27,360 nucleotides of DNA from an uncultured Gammaproteobacteria bacterium. Its GTDB lineage: Bacteria; Pseudomonadota; Gammaproteobacteria; SZUA-140. The stretch lies in the NCBI GenBank assembly GCA_945788675.1, contig CALZMY010000112.1, positions 1-27,360 of the forward strand. Reading direction: 5' to 3'. Under the pieces are notes generated by a model, which had not been told where the DNA came from, ran no database searches, and saw nothing but the letters and a program-made list of their open reading frames with translations. The translations under genes were made by a program, and so were the position numbers. Of this stretch, positions 8,611 through 17,236 are shown in pieces. Within the stretch, counting starts at the first letter, position 1; each line of letters starts with the position of its first letter.

Positions 8611-8803
8611 TTTCAATGATACTAACGAATTAAGAATTGCACCCATCTTAACCAAATCAGCGCCTGCTTTGCACGTACTATGAGTGGATTTTTAGCACCT
8701 GCTATCAGAGATTAATCATCTGAAAAATCTAATATTATGAAGTCCTGATTGAATCACTTCACCATTAGCCAAATTCCTCTCTATCCGGATGTTTAAGGAA
8801 CCT

Positions 8804-9655
8804 CTATATTCCCGCACCTATCGCCGCAATCGCGGCAAGCGCGTTTGCGATCGCTCCGATTCTTCCGTCCTGCCCAACAACACCGTGACGTTCGGCCAGG
8901 AATGCCGGGGCGTTGTAGGAGATGAACACAGCGCCCCTGCGATTCTTCCAGACCAGGAATTTCTGTGGCAGATCAATGGCAATCGTTTGCTGTTCCTGCA
9001 TCAGTGGTGTACCGACATTGGGATTACCGAACACGATTAGTGTTGGTAGGTGTCTGTGGCGATAAGAATGCGATTCTAATTCGTTATAATCGAGTGTCAG
9101 TGGAATTCTGAAGCCTCTGCTAGTCAACTCGCTAAGTAATGTATTCACAGTCTCTGCCAAAGATTGATTACTCTCTACGTTAACAACACCTCCTTCCACT
9201 TCGCCGATGGATGCCAAACGACGCTGCAATAAACGCAACATGCCGTCAGACACATAGGGGTCGTGCCTGTCAAACAGATAACCAACCGAATTAATCTTTA
9301 AACGAATTTCGCCCTCTATATCTTCATACACCAAAATTTTTATCGGCATATCCAGACCTATTGTCGATGATCTAAATAACAAGGAACGCTCAACACGTTT
9401 CGCAGGCCGTGCAAAAATAACTTGAGTGGGTCTTAGTTCAAGACCTACACTTGCCGCCGCGGCTTCGTGATTAACCACGATCTCGATGTTAAAGCCTTGC
9501 GCTTCCAGGACGGACTTCACTATTTCCACTGCCGCGGGAACATCTTCCGCTTCTGCGACAAGATCGTCACCACTGCCTAAGCCGCTAAACGCATAAACAG
9601 GTGTTAACGAGAAAACAAAAAATAAAACGAAAATATTTTTACGAATAAATCTCAT
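8804..9655 (-). CDS. secreted protein with two DUF302 domains
   Basis: The 283-residue product starts with a signal peptide (KNIFVLFFVFSLTPVYA, cleavage likely after VYA) and then carries two DUF302 domains, at about 35-145 and 160-275. Each copy has a LKSVLEAQGF- or LLSELTSRGF-type helix, a strand ending near ...RPTQVIFARP or ...TLIVFGNPNVGTPLM, and the segment LPQKFLVW / MPIKILVY. DUF302 is a dimer-forming alpha/beta fold of unknown function, sometimes seen in secreted or thiol/redox-associated proteins. Tandem duplication inside one protein would form the fold's dimer within one chain (inference). The start is supported by GGAGGTA a few bases upstream. It stands alone between the transglycosylase and the haemoglobin gene. 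Confidence 0.85.
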   Translation of the reverse strand: MRFIRKNIFVLFFVFSLTPVYAFSGLGSGDDLVAEAEDVPAAVEIVKSVLEAQGFNIEIVVNHEAAAASVGLELRPTQVIFARPAKRVERSLLFRSSTIGLDMPIKILVYEDIEGEIRLKINSVGYLFDRHDPYVSDGMLRLLQRRLASIGEVEGGVVNVESNQSLAETVNTLLSELTSRGFRIPLTLDYNELESHSYRHRHLPTLIVFGNPNVGTPLMQEQQTIAIDLPQKFLVWKNRRGAVFISYNAPAFLAERHGVVGQDGRIGAIANALAAIAAIGAGI

Positions 9656-9917
9656 TTTTAACTACCTCCGTTAAAGTAATGTTGAGCGCCGCTGGCTTAC
9701 CAAACGGTTACTTTGATACAAACCGAATACATAAATCAGCGATTTATTTGAATCCCATCCCTGTTATCTCTCCTCAGAAGAAAGAAAAAGAGAATCACCG
9801 TACATCCATACCTGGTACTACACCAGTTAATGCAAGGGCCACATGTTTATCCGTCTCAGCACCCCCTCAACCTCAACGCGATACCTGACAATGAACCTCA
9901 ACTATAGATTTATTTAA
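9656..9917. other. intergenic stretch between DUF302 and globin genes
   Basis: No credible gene is present; the open frame at 9679-9888 has no ribosome site and low-complexity composition. The nine-base motif AACCTCAAC occurs twice, at 9869-9877 and 9894-9902, 25 bases apart and just upstream of the likely globin promoter. It could be an activator site or chance. Confidence 0.35.
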
Positions 9918-9947
9918 GTTACATCTTTTTATCAATCCCATTATAAT
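9918..9947 (+). promoter_or_regulatory. probable sigma-70 promoter of the globin gene
   Basis: A perfect TATAAT at 9942-9947 is preceded, with an 18-base spacer, by GTTACA at 9918-9923, a four-of-six match to the -35 consensus. Transcription would start about 43 bases before the globin ATG. Confidence 0.5.
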
Positions 9948-9983
9948 AAAAGAGCCCCCAATTGTGAGGCCGCAAATCGCAAC

Positions 9984-9990
9984 AGGAGGT
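9984..9990 (+). promoter_or_regulatory. Shine-Dalgarno of the globin gene
   Basis: AGGAGGT lies six bases before ATG 9997 and therefore excludes the longer open frame that begins at 9964. Confidence 0.8.
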
Positions 9991-9996
9991 GCGACA

Positions 9997-10428
9997 ATGA
10001 AACACTCTCTATACGATGCCGTCGGTGGCCACTCCACTCTGGTGAAGGCTCACAAGATCTTTTATGACAAGGTCTACGCACATCCGTGGTTAAAACAGTT
10101 CTTTGAAGGTCACGATCAGGCCGCCATTGAGGCACGCCAGACTTCATTCATGGCTGAAAAGATGGGTGGTCCTGAGTACATTGGCAAGCCGCTGAAACAG
10201 GCGCATGAAAATATGTACATTACAGAAGAATTGGCAATGCTGCGTCACGCACTGCTGGCCGAGTCGTTATGTGAAGCGGAAATTGAAAATGAGCTATCTG
10301 AACGTTGGTTGCGGATCGACAGCGCCTTTATGCAACAGACCATCAAACCTTCGATGGATGCCTTTTACAAAGATTATAAGTTTACGTACAAGCAGAGGAT
10401 TATCATTCCGAAGCCTGTTGAAAGCTAA
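9997..10428 (+). CDS. group 1 truncated haemoglobin
   Basis: The 143-residue protein has the truncated 2-on-2 globin pattern. SLYDAVGG is the typical first helix, IFYDKVYAHPWLKQFF contains the B10 tyrosine (Tyr23), and KQAHENMYITEE holds the proximal haem-binding His70. These cytoplasmic haem proteins bind O2, NO or CO and often detoxify NO or supply oxygen. The C-terminal extension after about residue 125 (KDYKFTYKQRIIIPK) is longer than in the shortest group 1 members. Group 1 is my best reading, but groups 1 and 2 are hard to separate without alignment. ATG 9997 is fixed by the AGGAGGT before it. The stop lies two bases from the stop of the convergent GGDEF-EAL gene. Confidence 0.88.
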   Translation: MKHSLYDAVGGHSTLVKAHKIFYDKVYAHPWLKQFFEGHDQAAIEARQTSFMAEKMGGPEYIGKPLKQAHENMYITEELAMLRHALLAESLCEAEIENELSERWLRIDSAFMQQTIKPSMDAFYKDYKFTYKQRIIIPKPVES

Positions 10429-10430
10429 AT

Positions 10431-13055
10431 TCAACGACCGGCTAAAAACAACTCAAGATCACCGGCATGTAACGCCTTGCTATAGTAGAAGCCTTGCGCC
10501 GCATCACAATGCTGACGCTTCAAAAAGGCCAGCTGCGCTTCAGTTTCCACTCCTTCGGCTACAATATTAAGTTTGAGACTGCGCGCCATCGCGATGATCG
10601 CGGTAACAATCGCGCGGTCATCGGGATCATCACAGATATCACGCACAAAGGAACGATCAATCTTCAATGTATTAATAGGAAAACGTTTCAAATAACTTAG
10701 TGACGAATAGCCAGTACCAAAATCATCCAGCGAAAGACGGACACCCATCTCATCTATGTGATTCAACATCTCAGAAACCAGTTGATGCTGCTCCATCAAC
10801 AACGTCTCTGTAATTTCCAGTTCAAGCGTAGTGGGATCAAGCTCATAATCACCAATCACCTTTTCAATCTTACTATCAAGCTCAGAATTTCTGAACTGGC
10901 GACTCGACAGATTCACGGACATCTGTAACGAAGGATCAAACGACAGCTGCATTTTTTTAAGTTGTCTGCAAGCAGCATGCAGCACCCACTCGCCTATTTC
11001 GACAATCAAACCAGTCTCTTCCAGCACCGGCACAAACAGTTCCGGCGATATCTCGCACTTCGCTCCATCTATTGATTCCGGGAACCAACGTAACAGCGCC
11101 TCGACACCCACTAACTTACCATTGCCGATATTGAATTGCGGCTGATAATAGAGTTCAAACGCCTCATGTTTAACCGCATTTCGCACACTTGTCTCAAACG
11201 TAAGCCGCTCATAGGCACGCGCCCCCATCTCAGATGAGTAGAACTCGTAACGATTGCGCCCACGCTCTTTGGCACGATACATCGCGATATCGGCATGCTT
11301 TAACAGAGTATTGGCATCTTTACCGTCATCCGGGCATAGCGTCACCCCAATACTCGCCGAGATAAAGAGCTCCTGCCCTCGCAGGTGGAGCGGGGCACTC
11401 AATGCCGCCTGAACTTTTTGCACCAGGTGCGTCACTTCTTCCTGCTGATTAATCTCTTCCACCAGAACAACGAATTCATCACCACCAAAACGAACCACAG
11501 TATCTGAGGCGCGTAGCGAGGCAAGCAACAAACGGGAAACCTCTTTGATTGCACTGTCCCCAACGTCATGACCTAATGTGTCATTGATCATCTTGAAGTG
11601 ATCAATATCGATAAACAGGATTGCGACACGGCTATCATCGCGCTTTGCACGCGCAATCGCTTGTGTAAGCCGATCCATCATCATCGAACGATTAGGCAAC
11701 TGCGTCAGCGCATCATGATGAGCCATATATCGCAGTCGCTCCTGCACCTCGATACGATCGGTGATATCGCGCCCGGTAGAGATAAAATGGGTTATCTCAC
11801 CCTCTGAATTTTTCAGTGGCGTAATCGTTTTTTCTTCATAAAACAGCACCCCATCCTTACGGCGGTTAATCAATATGTCATTGAATACTTCTCCAGACTT
11901 GATTGTCACCCATAGCTCGCGATAAAAACGATTATCGTGAGACCCTGAACCCAGAAAATCAGGTTTCAACCCAATCACCTCTTCATAACCATAACCGGTA
12001 AGTGCCTCAAACGCGGTATTAACATATTCAATGATGCCCTCATGATCGGTAATCACCACCGCATCTGCCGTTTGCTGCAATGCAGTTGAGAGTTTGTGCA
12101 TTATTGACTCATTGAGTTTACGCTCACTGATATCCGTAACACTCACACGCAGTAACACCCCTTCATCAGACGGTAAGCGCACCAGCCTGACTTCGCACAC
12201 GACTCTGTTTTGTTCTGCATTATCAAACAGCCACTCAAAGACTGCCGCTTCACCCGCAACTACGGCCCGCTCAATCTGCTGTTCGATTCGTTTACTTGTA
12301 CGCTCACCGCCAGTCAACATCAAAGGACTCAATTCTGTAAAATTTTTACCGATCAGCCGCTTACGCGAACAGCCAAAAATAATTTCAGCATTCATATTCG
12401 CGTCGATAAATTGATTGGACTCAACATCAAGCACCAGGATTGCTTCCGGTGCATGCTCGACTAGCGTCCGAAACCGCTCTTCACTACGACGGGCATTTTG
12501 CAATGCCAGCATACTATTCAATGCCTCAGCCAGACGGTTGGCCAGCTCATTAAAGATCTGCACTTCATCGTGACTAAAGTCGTGATGGTGTGAACAGTGG
12601 TGCAGGCCCAGCAGCCACGGCTTGCCCATACGCGTTTCAATCACCACCGAAAGCTGTGTCTTGACCGAAAAGGCCTCCAGTGCTTCATACTCAAAAGTCG
12701 CTTCACGTATATCAGTGATTGTTGGGCCCGGCGAGGCAAGAAACTGTTCAATGCCAGCCTTATGTGCTGGCGTGATCTCAACAGAAGTATTCGCAGCACA
12801 CGCGCCCGGCCATTGCGGCACAGTCTTTTCCATCTTGACATCGAAAAATGCCGCATCAGGATCACAGGGATGCAGCAACCATGCTCGGTCACATTGAAAG
12901 AGTGCCAGCATTTCACCAAGCGAGTTATCCAGCATCTGCTCAAGGCTGGATGAACTGTTACTTGCATCATTAAGACGTTGCAGCGAGTCGATCAAATCAA
13001 TATTGATCGAGTTGTGCTGCTTAAGAACTTTATTATCGTTGTTTTTTTTATTCAC
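10431..13055 (-). CDS. GAF-PAS-PAS-GGDEF-EAL cyclic-di-GMP protein
   Basis: This 874-residue cytoplasmic protein controls cyclic-di-GMP. A GAF domain covers about 35-185 (SVVIETRMGKPWLLGLHHCS), followed by PAS at 190-310 and a second PAS-PAC at 320-440 ending in ISTGRDITDRIEVQERL. GGDEF spans about 440-605 with an intact GGDEF at 524-528 and a product-inhibition site R515-x-x-D518 exactly five residues earlier. EAL follows from about 620 with E652-A-L, MSVNLSSRQF, LEITETLL, DDFGTGYSSL, LKIDRSF and AEGVETEAQ all preserved. Both catalytic halves look intact, so it may make and degrade the messenger; which dominates cannot be told. There are no transmembrane segments, so the sensed signal is intracellular. 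The start codon is GTG at 13055 and the Shine-Dalgarno is poor. Confidence 0.93.
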   Translation of the reverse strand: MNKKNNDNKVLKQHNSINIDLIDSLQRLNDASNSSSSLEQMLDNSLGEMLALFQCDRAWLLHPCDPDAAFFDVKMEKTVPQWPGACAANTSVEITPAHKAGIEQFLASPGPTITDIREATFEYEALEAFSVKTQLSVVIETRMGKPWLLGLHHCSHHHDFSHDEVQIFNELANRLAEALNSMLALQNARRSEERFRTLVEHAPEAILVLDVESNQFIDANMNAEIIFGCSRKRLIGKNFTELSPLMLTGGERTSKRIEQQIERAVVAGEAAVFEWLFDNAEQNRVVCEVRLVRLPSDEGVLLRVSVTDISERKLNESIMHKLSTALQQTADAVVITDHEGIIEYVNTAFEALTGYGYEEVIGLKPDFLGSGSHDNRFYRELWVTIKSGEVFNDILINRRKDGVLFYEEKTITPLKNSEGEITHFISTGRDITDRIEVQERLRYMAHHDALTQLPNRSMMMDRLTQAIARAKRDDSRVAILFIDIDHFKMINDTLGHDVGDSAIKEVSRLLLASLRASDTVVRFGGDEFVVLVEEINQQEEVTHLVQKVQAALSAPLHLRGQELFISASIGVTLCPDDGKDANTLLKHADIAMYRAKERGRNRYEFYSSEMGARAYERLTFETSVRNAVKHEAFELYYQPQFNIGNGKLVGVEALLRWFPESIDGAKCEISPELFVPVLEETGLIVEIGEWVLHAACRQLKKMQLSFDPSLQMSVNLSSRQFRNSELDSKIEKVIGDYELDPTTLELEITETLLMEQHQLVSEMLNHIDEMGVRLSLDDFGTGYSSLSYLKRFPINTLKIDRSFVRDICDDPDDRAIVTAIIAMARSLKLNIVAEGVETEAQLAFLKRQHCDAAQGFYYSKALHAGDLELFLAGR

Positions 13056-13247
13056 CGAACACCCATATCTGCAACATTCTGTTATTGCCGACTATTCGAT
13101 TCAGCTCCCTGATGATGCAAAATATGAACTATCCTTTTCATCTAACAAACCTACTAAAACGGTCAACAACAACCGTCACCATATTAATCAACAAGTTAAC
13201 ATGAAAAGTGCAGCAAGCGTTAATAATAATTAGATACAGAATAGCTT

Positions 13248-14018
13248 TTATTTTTTACGCGTAAACACCCAGTCATGTGCATTCGACATTGCTGGGTTAA
13301 AACTGTAACCATCCTGATTAAACGTCTTAAACAATTGCGGATCAGTGATGCGCTGCTTGATAATGTAACGGCTCAACATACCGCGTGCCTTTTTCGCATA
13401 AACACCCATAACCTTATATTGACCGTTTTTATACTCTTTAAAGTGCGGCGTGATGATTTCAGCCTGCAATAGCTCAGGCTTTATCGCCTTGAAGTACTCG
13501 TTTGAAGCAAGATTGATCAGATGCTTTTCGCCACGCTGTTGCAGTTGCTGATTCAAACCCTGAGTAATACGATCTCCCCAAAATTCATATAAATTCTTAC
13601 CGCGTACTGTATCGATCTTACGCCCCATCTCAAGGCGATAAGGCAACATCAAATCAAGCGGTCGCAACAGGCCGTAGAGTCCAGAAAGAATGCGTAGATG
13701 TTGTTGTGCAAATTCAAGATCATCATCATCTAAATTCAACGCATCAAGACCTACGTAGACATCCCCCTTGAAGGCCAGCAACGCCTGCCTCGCATGCTTT
13801 GAGGTAAAGGGCCTGCGCCATTTCTTAAATCGCTCAACATTGAGTGTCGCAATCTTTTCGCTCACCGCCATCAGCCTCATCACATCCTCTACCGAATATT
13901 GGCGCGCACGCTTGACCAGAACAGCAGCGTCATCAAGGTAGTCTGGTATGGTGTGTCGCGCAATCGCTACTGGCGTCTCGTAATCGAGTGTCTTGGCAGG
14001 GGATATGACTAACAACAT
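13248..14018 (-). CDS. yaaA: YaaA peroxide-stress protein
   Basis: The 256-residue protein is YaaA (DUF328), a cytoplasmic DNA-binding protein that in E. coli lowers free iron during hydrogen peroxide stress under OxyR control. Recognisable sequence runs from MLLVISPAKTLDYE through the middle FKGDVYVGLDA and HLRILSGLYGLLRPLD to the YRLEMGRKI, NLASNEYFKAI and KKARGMLSRYII blocks. Length matches the family. The ATG at 14018 gives the expected first residue of the conserved core. DUF3817 lies upstream on the same strand with about 120 bases between them, so joint transcription is possible but not evident. I saw no OxyR site that I would defend. Confidence 0.95.
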   Translation of the reverse strand: MLLVISPAKTLDYETPVAIARHTIPDYLDDAAVLVKRARQYSVEDVMRLMAVSEKIATLNVERFKKWRRPFTSKHARQALLAFKGDVYVGLDALNLDDDDLEFAQQHLRILSGLYGLLRPLDLMLPYRLEMGRKIDTVRGKNLYEFWGDRITQGLNQQLQQRGEKHLINLASNEYFKAIKPELLQAEIITPHFKEYKNGQYKVMGVYAKKARGMLSRYIIKQRITDPQLFKTFNQDGYSFNPAMSNAHDWVFTRKK

Positions 14019-14136
14019 AACGATTCACTCATGAGCAATAAATCGTGCGGTGATGAGAACAGCGCAGTGCGATAATATTCCGGGCAAAAAACCGGCATAA
14101 AAACGGAAAACAGCGGGTGATACCTATATCACGATT

Positions 14137-14439
14137 TCACGCCATCTTTGGCGCAAGCTGCATTGACGCCTCACGAAGCTTCTTGTCGAGATAAAAACAG
14201 ACAAAAGGTGTCATACCCGCAATCATGATCAGCGCGGAGGTACTGTCCGGTAGTTTGTGGCGCTGCATCACCACCATGGCACACCCCACATAGAGCATAA
14301 AGAGAAACCCATGGCTCCAGCCCATTACAGTTACCGCCTCCGGCACCCCGAGATAGTATTTGGCAGGCATCGCAACAAAGAGCAATAATAGAAACGAGAT
14401 CCCCTCGACCAGACTGACAATTCTAAAAATTCTAAGCAT
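14137..14439 (-). CDS. DUF3817 small membrane protein
   Basis: This 100-residue protein has three hydrophobic helices and matches DUF3817, a family of small inner-membrane proteins of unknown function. The start LRIFRIVSLVEGISFLLLLFVAMPAKY and the middle VMGWSHGFLFMLYV, with its HG pair, are the typical conserved parts. The C-terminal FVCFYLDKKLREA ends the last helix. The ATG at 14439 is acceptable, though the Shine-Dalgarno is not strong. It lies upstream of yaaA on the same strand, separated by about 120 bases that contain a small GTGATA/TATCAC hairpin (14117-14132). Confidence 0.85.
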   Translation of the reverse strand: MLRIFRIVSLVEGISFLLLLFVAMPAKYYLGVPEAVTVMGWSHGFLFMLYVGCAMVVMQRHKLPDSTSALIMIAGMTPFVCFYLDKKLREASMQLAPKMA

Positions 14440-14670
14440 ATTGATTTTTCGTCTTACTAATTTACTCGGACTGGCGTATTTACGTTAATTCCCACTTCAA
14501 CACCACCGTCCCTCACCCAGTGAAACTACATCCTAAAGCCTGCCAGCATGAATATCAAATCAATTACATCACTATCTGATAGCCGCTGTTCAGCGCTGAT
14601 TTAGGATTATTCCCTCATCATTTCAATATATACTGCGATGCTTCAGAAATCACCCCCAACCCCAAAGACA

Positions 14671-14692
14671 AAGACCCGCCAGGGCGGGTCTT
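14671..14692 (-). terminator. rho-independent terminator of the aminotransferase gene
   Basis: A perfect inverted repeat, AAGACCCGC and GCGGGTCTT around a four-base loop, is followed on the minus strand by a T-rich TGTCTTT. A T-run also precedes it. It lies 27 bases beyond the stop at 14719. Confidence 0.8.
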
Positions 14693-14718
14693 CAAAAAAG
14701 ACACAATGTAAAGATCAG

Positions 14719-15903
14719 CTATGCCGCAGCCAACACCTTTTCAGCCGCATTAACAGCAACACCACGCTCATATTTGGCCCCCACGCGACCCAGCACATCT
14801 TCAAGTGCAGCGAGGCAGAACAGCACGTTACGTGTGTTACAAGCGTGCCCCATCAGTCCAATACGCCATACCTTCCCTGCCATCACACCAAGACCGGCAC
14901 CAATTTCGAGGCTGTAGTCTTGCAGTAGCGCAGTGCGAACTGCCGCATCATCGACACCCTCAGGGATCGTAATGGCATTCAGCTGTGGCAGACGATGTGC
15001 CTCATCAACAACAAAACCAAGCCCCATCGATTCCAGTCCGGCACGCAGCGCGAGATGATGTTTATGGTGACGCGCCCAGGCGTTTTCCAGTCCTTCATCC
15101 TGTAGAATCACCAGTGACTCATGTAAGCCATACAGTGCATTGACCGGCGCGGTGTGGTGATAGGCGCGCTTACCTCCCCCTCCCCAGTATCCCATCACCA
15201 GATTAAGATCAAGGAACCAGCTCTGCACCGTAGTTTGACGGTTTCTTATTTTATCCAGTGCACGCTCACTGAAACTGACCGGCGACAATCCTGGCGTACA
15301 TGAAAGGCATTTCTGAGTGCCGGAATAGATCGCATCGATCTTCCATTCATCTACCTTCAGCGGCGTCCCCGCCAACGAGGTGACCGCATCAACAATCGTC
15401 AAACAATCGTACTGGTGGGCAATCTCCACCAGGGTCTCTGCATCAGACTGCGCACCGGTCGAGGTCTCAGCGTGAACAAAGGCGACTACTTTGGCATCGG
15501 GATTAGCCTTCAGCGCATCTTCCAGCTTTTGCGGATCCACCGCATCGCCCCAGCTATCTTCAACCATCACTGCGGTCCCACCACAGCGCTCAACATTCTC
15601 TTTCATGCGACCGCCAAAAACACCATTTTGGCAAATGATGACTTTATCACCTGGCTCCACAAGATTGACGAAGCAGCTCTCCATCCCGGCAGAACCCGGT
15701 GCAGAGACCGGCATCGTCAGTTCATTTTCAGTCTGGAAGGCGTATTTCAGTAACCCCTTCACCTCATCCATCATACCCACAAAGGCGGGATCAAGATGAC
15801 CAATGGTCAGGCGCGACATCGCTTCCAGAATACGAGGATTGACATCCGAAGGGCCAGGCCCCATCAAGGTGCGTTGCGGCGGGTGAAACGAGCGTACAGT
15901 CAT
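14719..15903 (-). CDS. alanine-glyoxylate-type aminotransferase (class V, PLP)
   Basis: The 394-residue enzyme is a class V, fold-type I PLP aminotransferase of the alanine/serine-glyoxylate group, which forms glycine from glyoxylate in the cytoplasm. LMGPGPSDVNPRILEAM opens the protein. SAPGSAGMESCFVNL binds the cofactor phosphate, Asp172 in IVDAVTSLAG contacts the pyridine nitrogen, and Lys198 in SGTQKCLSCTPGLSP is the Schiff-base lysine. The amino donor (alanine or serine) cannot be chosen from the sequence. ATG 15903 is preceded by GGAAGGA. A plausible promoter lies at 15954-15982 and a clean terminator follows, so it is its own transcription unit. Confidence 0.92.
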   Translation of the reverse strand: MTVRSFHPPQRTLMGPGPSDVNPRILEAMSRLTIGHLDPAFVGMMDEVKGLLKYAFQTENELTMPVSAPGSAGMESCFVNLVEPGDKVIICQNGVFGGRMKENVERCGGTAVMVEDSWGDAVDPQKLEDALKANPDAKVVAFVHAETSTGAQSDAETLVEIAHQYDCLTIVDAVTSLAGTPLKVDEWKIDAIYSGTQKCLSCTPGLSPVSFSERALDKIRNRQTTVQSWFLDLNLVMGYWGGGGKRAYHHTAPVNALYGLHESLVILQDEGLENAWARHHKHHLALRAGLESMGLGFVVDEAHRLPQLNAITIPEGVDDAAVRTALLQDYSLEIGAGLGVMAGKVWRIGLMGHACNTRNVLFCLAALEDVLGRVGAKYERGVAVNAAEKVLAAA

Positions 15904-15953
15904 ATTCCTTCCTTAATTATTTATTTCAGCTTATCCGACTCTAAAGGTCGGGA

Positions 15954-15982
15954 TTTATAACGTAAAGTGGCGTCCAGTACAA
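15954..15982 (-). promoter_or_regulatory. possible sigma-70 promoter of the aminotransferase gene
   Basis: On the minus strand TTGTAC (15982-15977) is followed after 17 bases by TATAAA (15959-15954), about 50 bases before the start codon. The -10 matches five of six and the -35 only three of six positions. Confidence 0.35.
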
Positions 15983-16059
15983 ATCATGGTTCATGCATAC
16001 GCACTTTTTCAGTGAAGAACTGACATTTAATAGTAATTGTAAATAATTGTTATTTAATA

Positions 16060-16626
16060 TTATTCCTCAACAAGCGAATACAGATACTGGTAAAGCACTC
16101 GCGCCGACTTTGGCGGCTTATTTTGTTCTTGCTCCTTAGTGGCATTTCGTGTCAGCTGACGAAGATGCTGGCGATCGATCTCTGAAAACCGCTCAATCAG
16201 TGACTGCATCAGCGCATCATCACCTGCAATCAACGCATCACGCCACTGCTCCGCCTCATGATGCCGACGCACCTCTTCTCTATGTGGTTGATAGAGCTGC
16301 TCCAGCGCCTGCCGAATCAAGGCCTCATCTTCAAATTCCGTTATCAACGCGGCTATACGAGTAAGCTGACGCTTAAGCGCCCGACGCGTAAAGCGCTGCC
16401 CGTCATGGATTGCGTCGAGCGTCTCTTCACACAGTGGTATCTTTGCCAGTCGTGCCGCACTGAGTGCAACCAGCGCCTCACCAAGATCACGCCGCGCCAG
16501 CATCTCGCGCTTCAGCTGAGAGCGACTCTTCTCCTCTCCAAGGACACTATCATCCTCGCCCTCAAAGCTCTCTTCCTCGTCATCGAAGAAGTCATCATCA
16601 CTGAAATTACGCTTTTTTTTCGCCAT
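16060..16626 (-). CDS. darP: ribosome biogenesis factor DarP (YjgA, DUF615)
   Basis: The 188-residue protein is the DUF615 family member YjgA, now DarP, a dual-action factor that associates with late 50S ribosomal precursors. The core starts with KSRSQLKREMLARRDLGEAL, followed by LCEETLDAIHDGQRFTRRALKRQ and the all-helical ARVLYQYL end, the standard layout. The first 32 residues form a strongly acidic tail rich in Asp, Glu and Phe after a short basic MAKKKR, longer than in E. coli. There is no membrane or signal sequence. ATG 16626 is the natural start. It lies downstream of the decayed AEC fragment and is probably transcribed separately or as a tail of the pan cluster. Confidence 0.93.
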   Translation of the reverse strand: MAKKKRNFSDDDFFDDEEESFEGEDDSVLGEEKSRSQLKREMLARRDLGEALVALSAARLAKIPLCEETLDAIHDGQRFTRRALKRQLTRIAALITEFEDEALIRQALEQLYQPHREEVRRHHEAEQWRDALIAGDDALMQSLIERFSEIDRQHLRQLTRNATKEQEQNKPPKSARVLYQYLYSLVEE

Positions 16627-16705
16627 AACAAGCCAGAATAATCATTAAGTTATCAGCATAACCTGCTAATTTTATATAAAAAATAAATCACCAAACAACA
16701 TAAAG

Positions 16706-17182
16706 TCAGAATGGCAAGGTCACCATACTCAGCAGTGTTGAAAGCGCCACCTTAGCAGCGAACATCGCTGCATCCAAGCCGTAGCAATCACAGATCACCA
16801 TCCCCATCACCGGAATACGCGTGAGCCGCAGGGCGTGCCAACGCAAACGCATGCCAAGTGATATCAGCATCAGCGTCACCACACAATGACCCAGCGTATC
16901 AAGAAAATCAGCCACTGGCGGCACCATCTGAACACCTGTTGCATTCAGCACCACTGCGGCCATTGCCGTCCAGGTCGGCGGCGCCTTCAACAGGGTAATC
17001 AGTGGATTTTCATCGCTACCCATCTCACCATGGCGATAATGGCGCGCAATCAAGATACCAGCGATCAGCAGCAATGGGCTACTGGTAAAAAGGTCAAACT
17101 GAATAGCGGTGCCGCGCGCCCATTCACCGAAGGTTGCCCCCAACCCTAGCAGTGATACCCTACCCAGCCAGCGCTTTCAGCC
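16706..17182 (-). pseudogene. AEC-family transporter remnant
   Basis: The open stretch encodes only about 150 residues of an AEC (auxin efflux carrier-like) permease, a family normally near 300 residues with ten helices. What remains reads like the central part (LLLIAGILIARHYR, LLKAPPTWTAMAAVVLNATGVQ, DTLGHCVVTLMLISLGMRLRW) joined to the family's C-terminal end (CYGLDAAMFAAKVALSTLLSMVTLP). The N-terminal half is absent and some 40 residues appear to be missing between RIPVMGMVI and CYGLD. There is no ATG; TTG at 17143 is the first possible start. In-frame coding-like sequence continues upstream to about 17182, where a stop ends it. I call it a pseudogene. A functional half-transporter is unlikely but not excluded. 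Confidence 0.65.
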
Positions 17183-17236
17183 GCGCAACATCAGCGTTAT
17201 CTAAAGAACTCAGAGAGTCAAACGCAACAGCAGCGC

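Noticed and set aside
34..8805. AGAGGTTCCTTAAA at 34-47 and again, inverted, at 8792-8805, as possible ends of a mobile element
   Set aside because: A 14-base match between two places is expected by chance in a window this size, and nothing between them resembles a transposon.
14050..14136. CCGG...CCGG and GTGATA/TATCAC hairpins between DUF3817 and yaaA as a terminator
   Set aside because: Stems are short and no proper U-tract follows; kept only as a remark in the DUF3817 entry.
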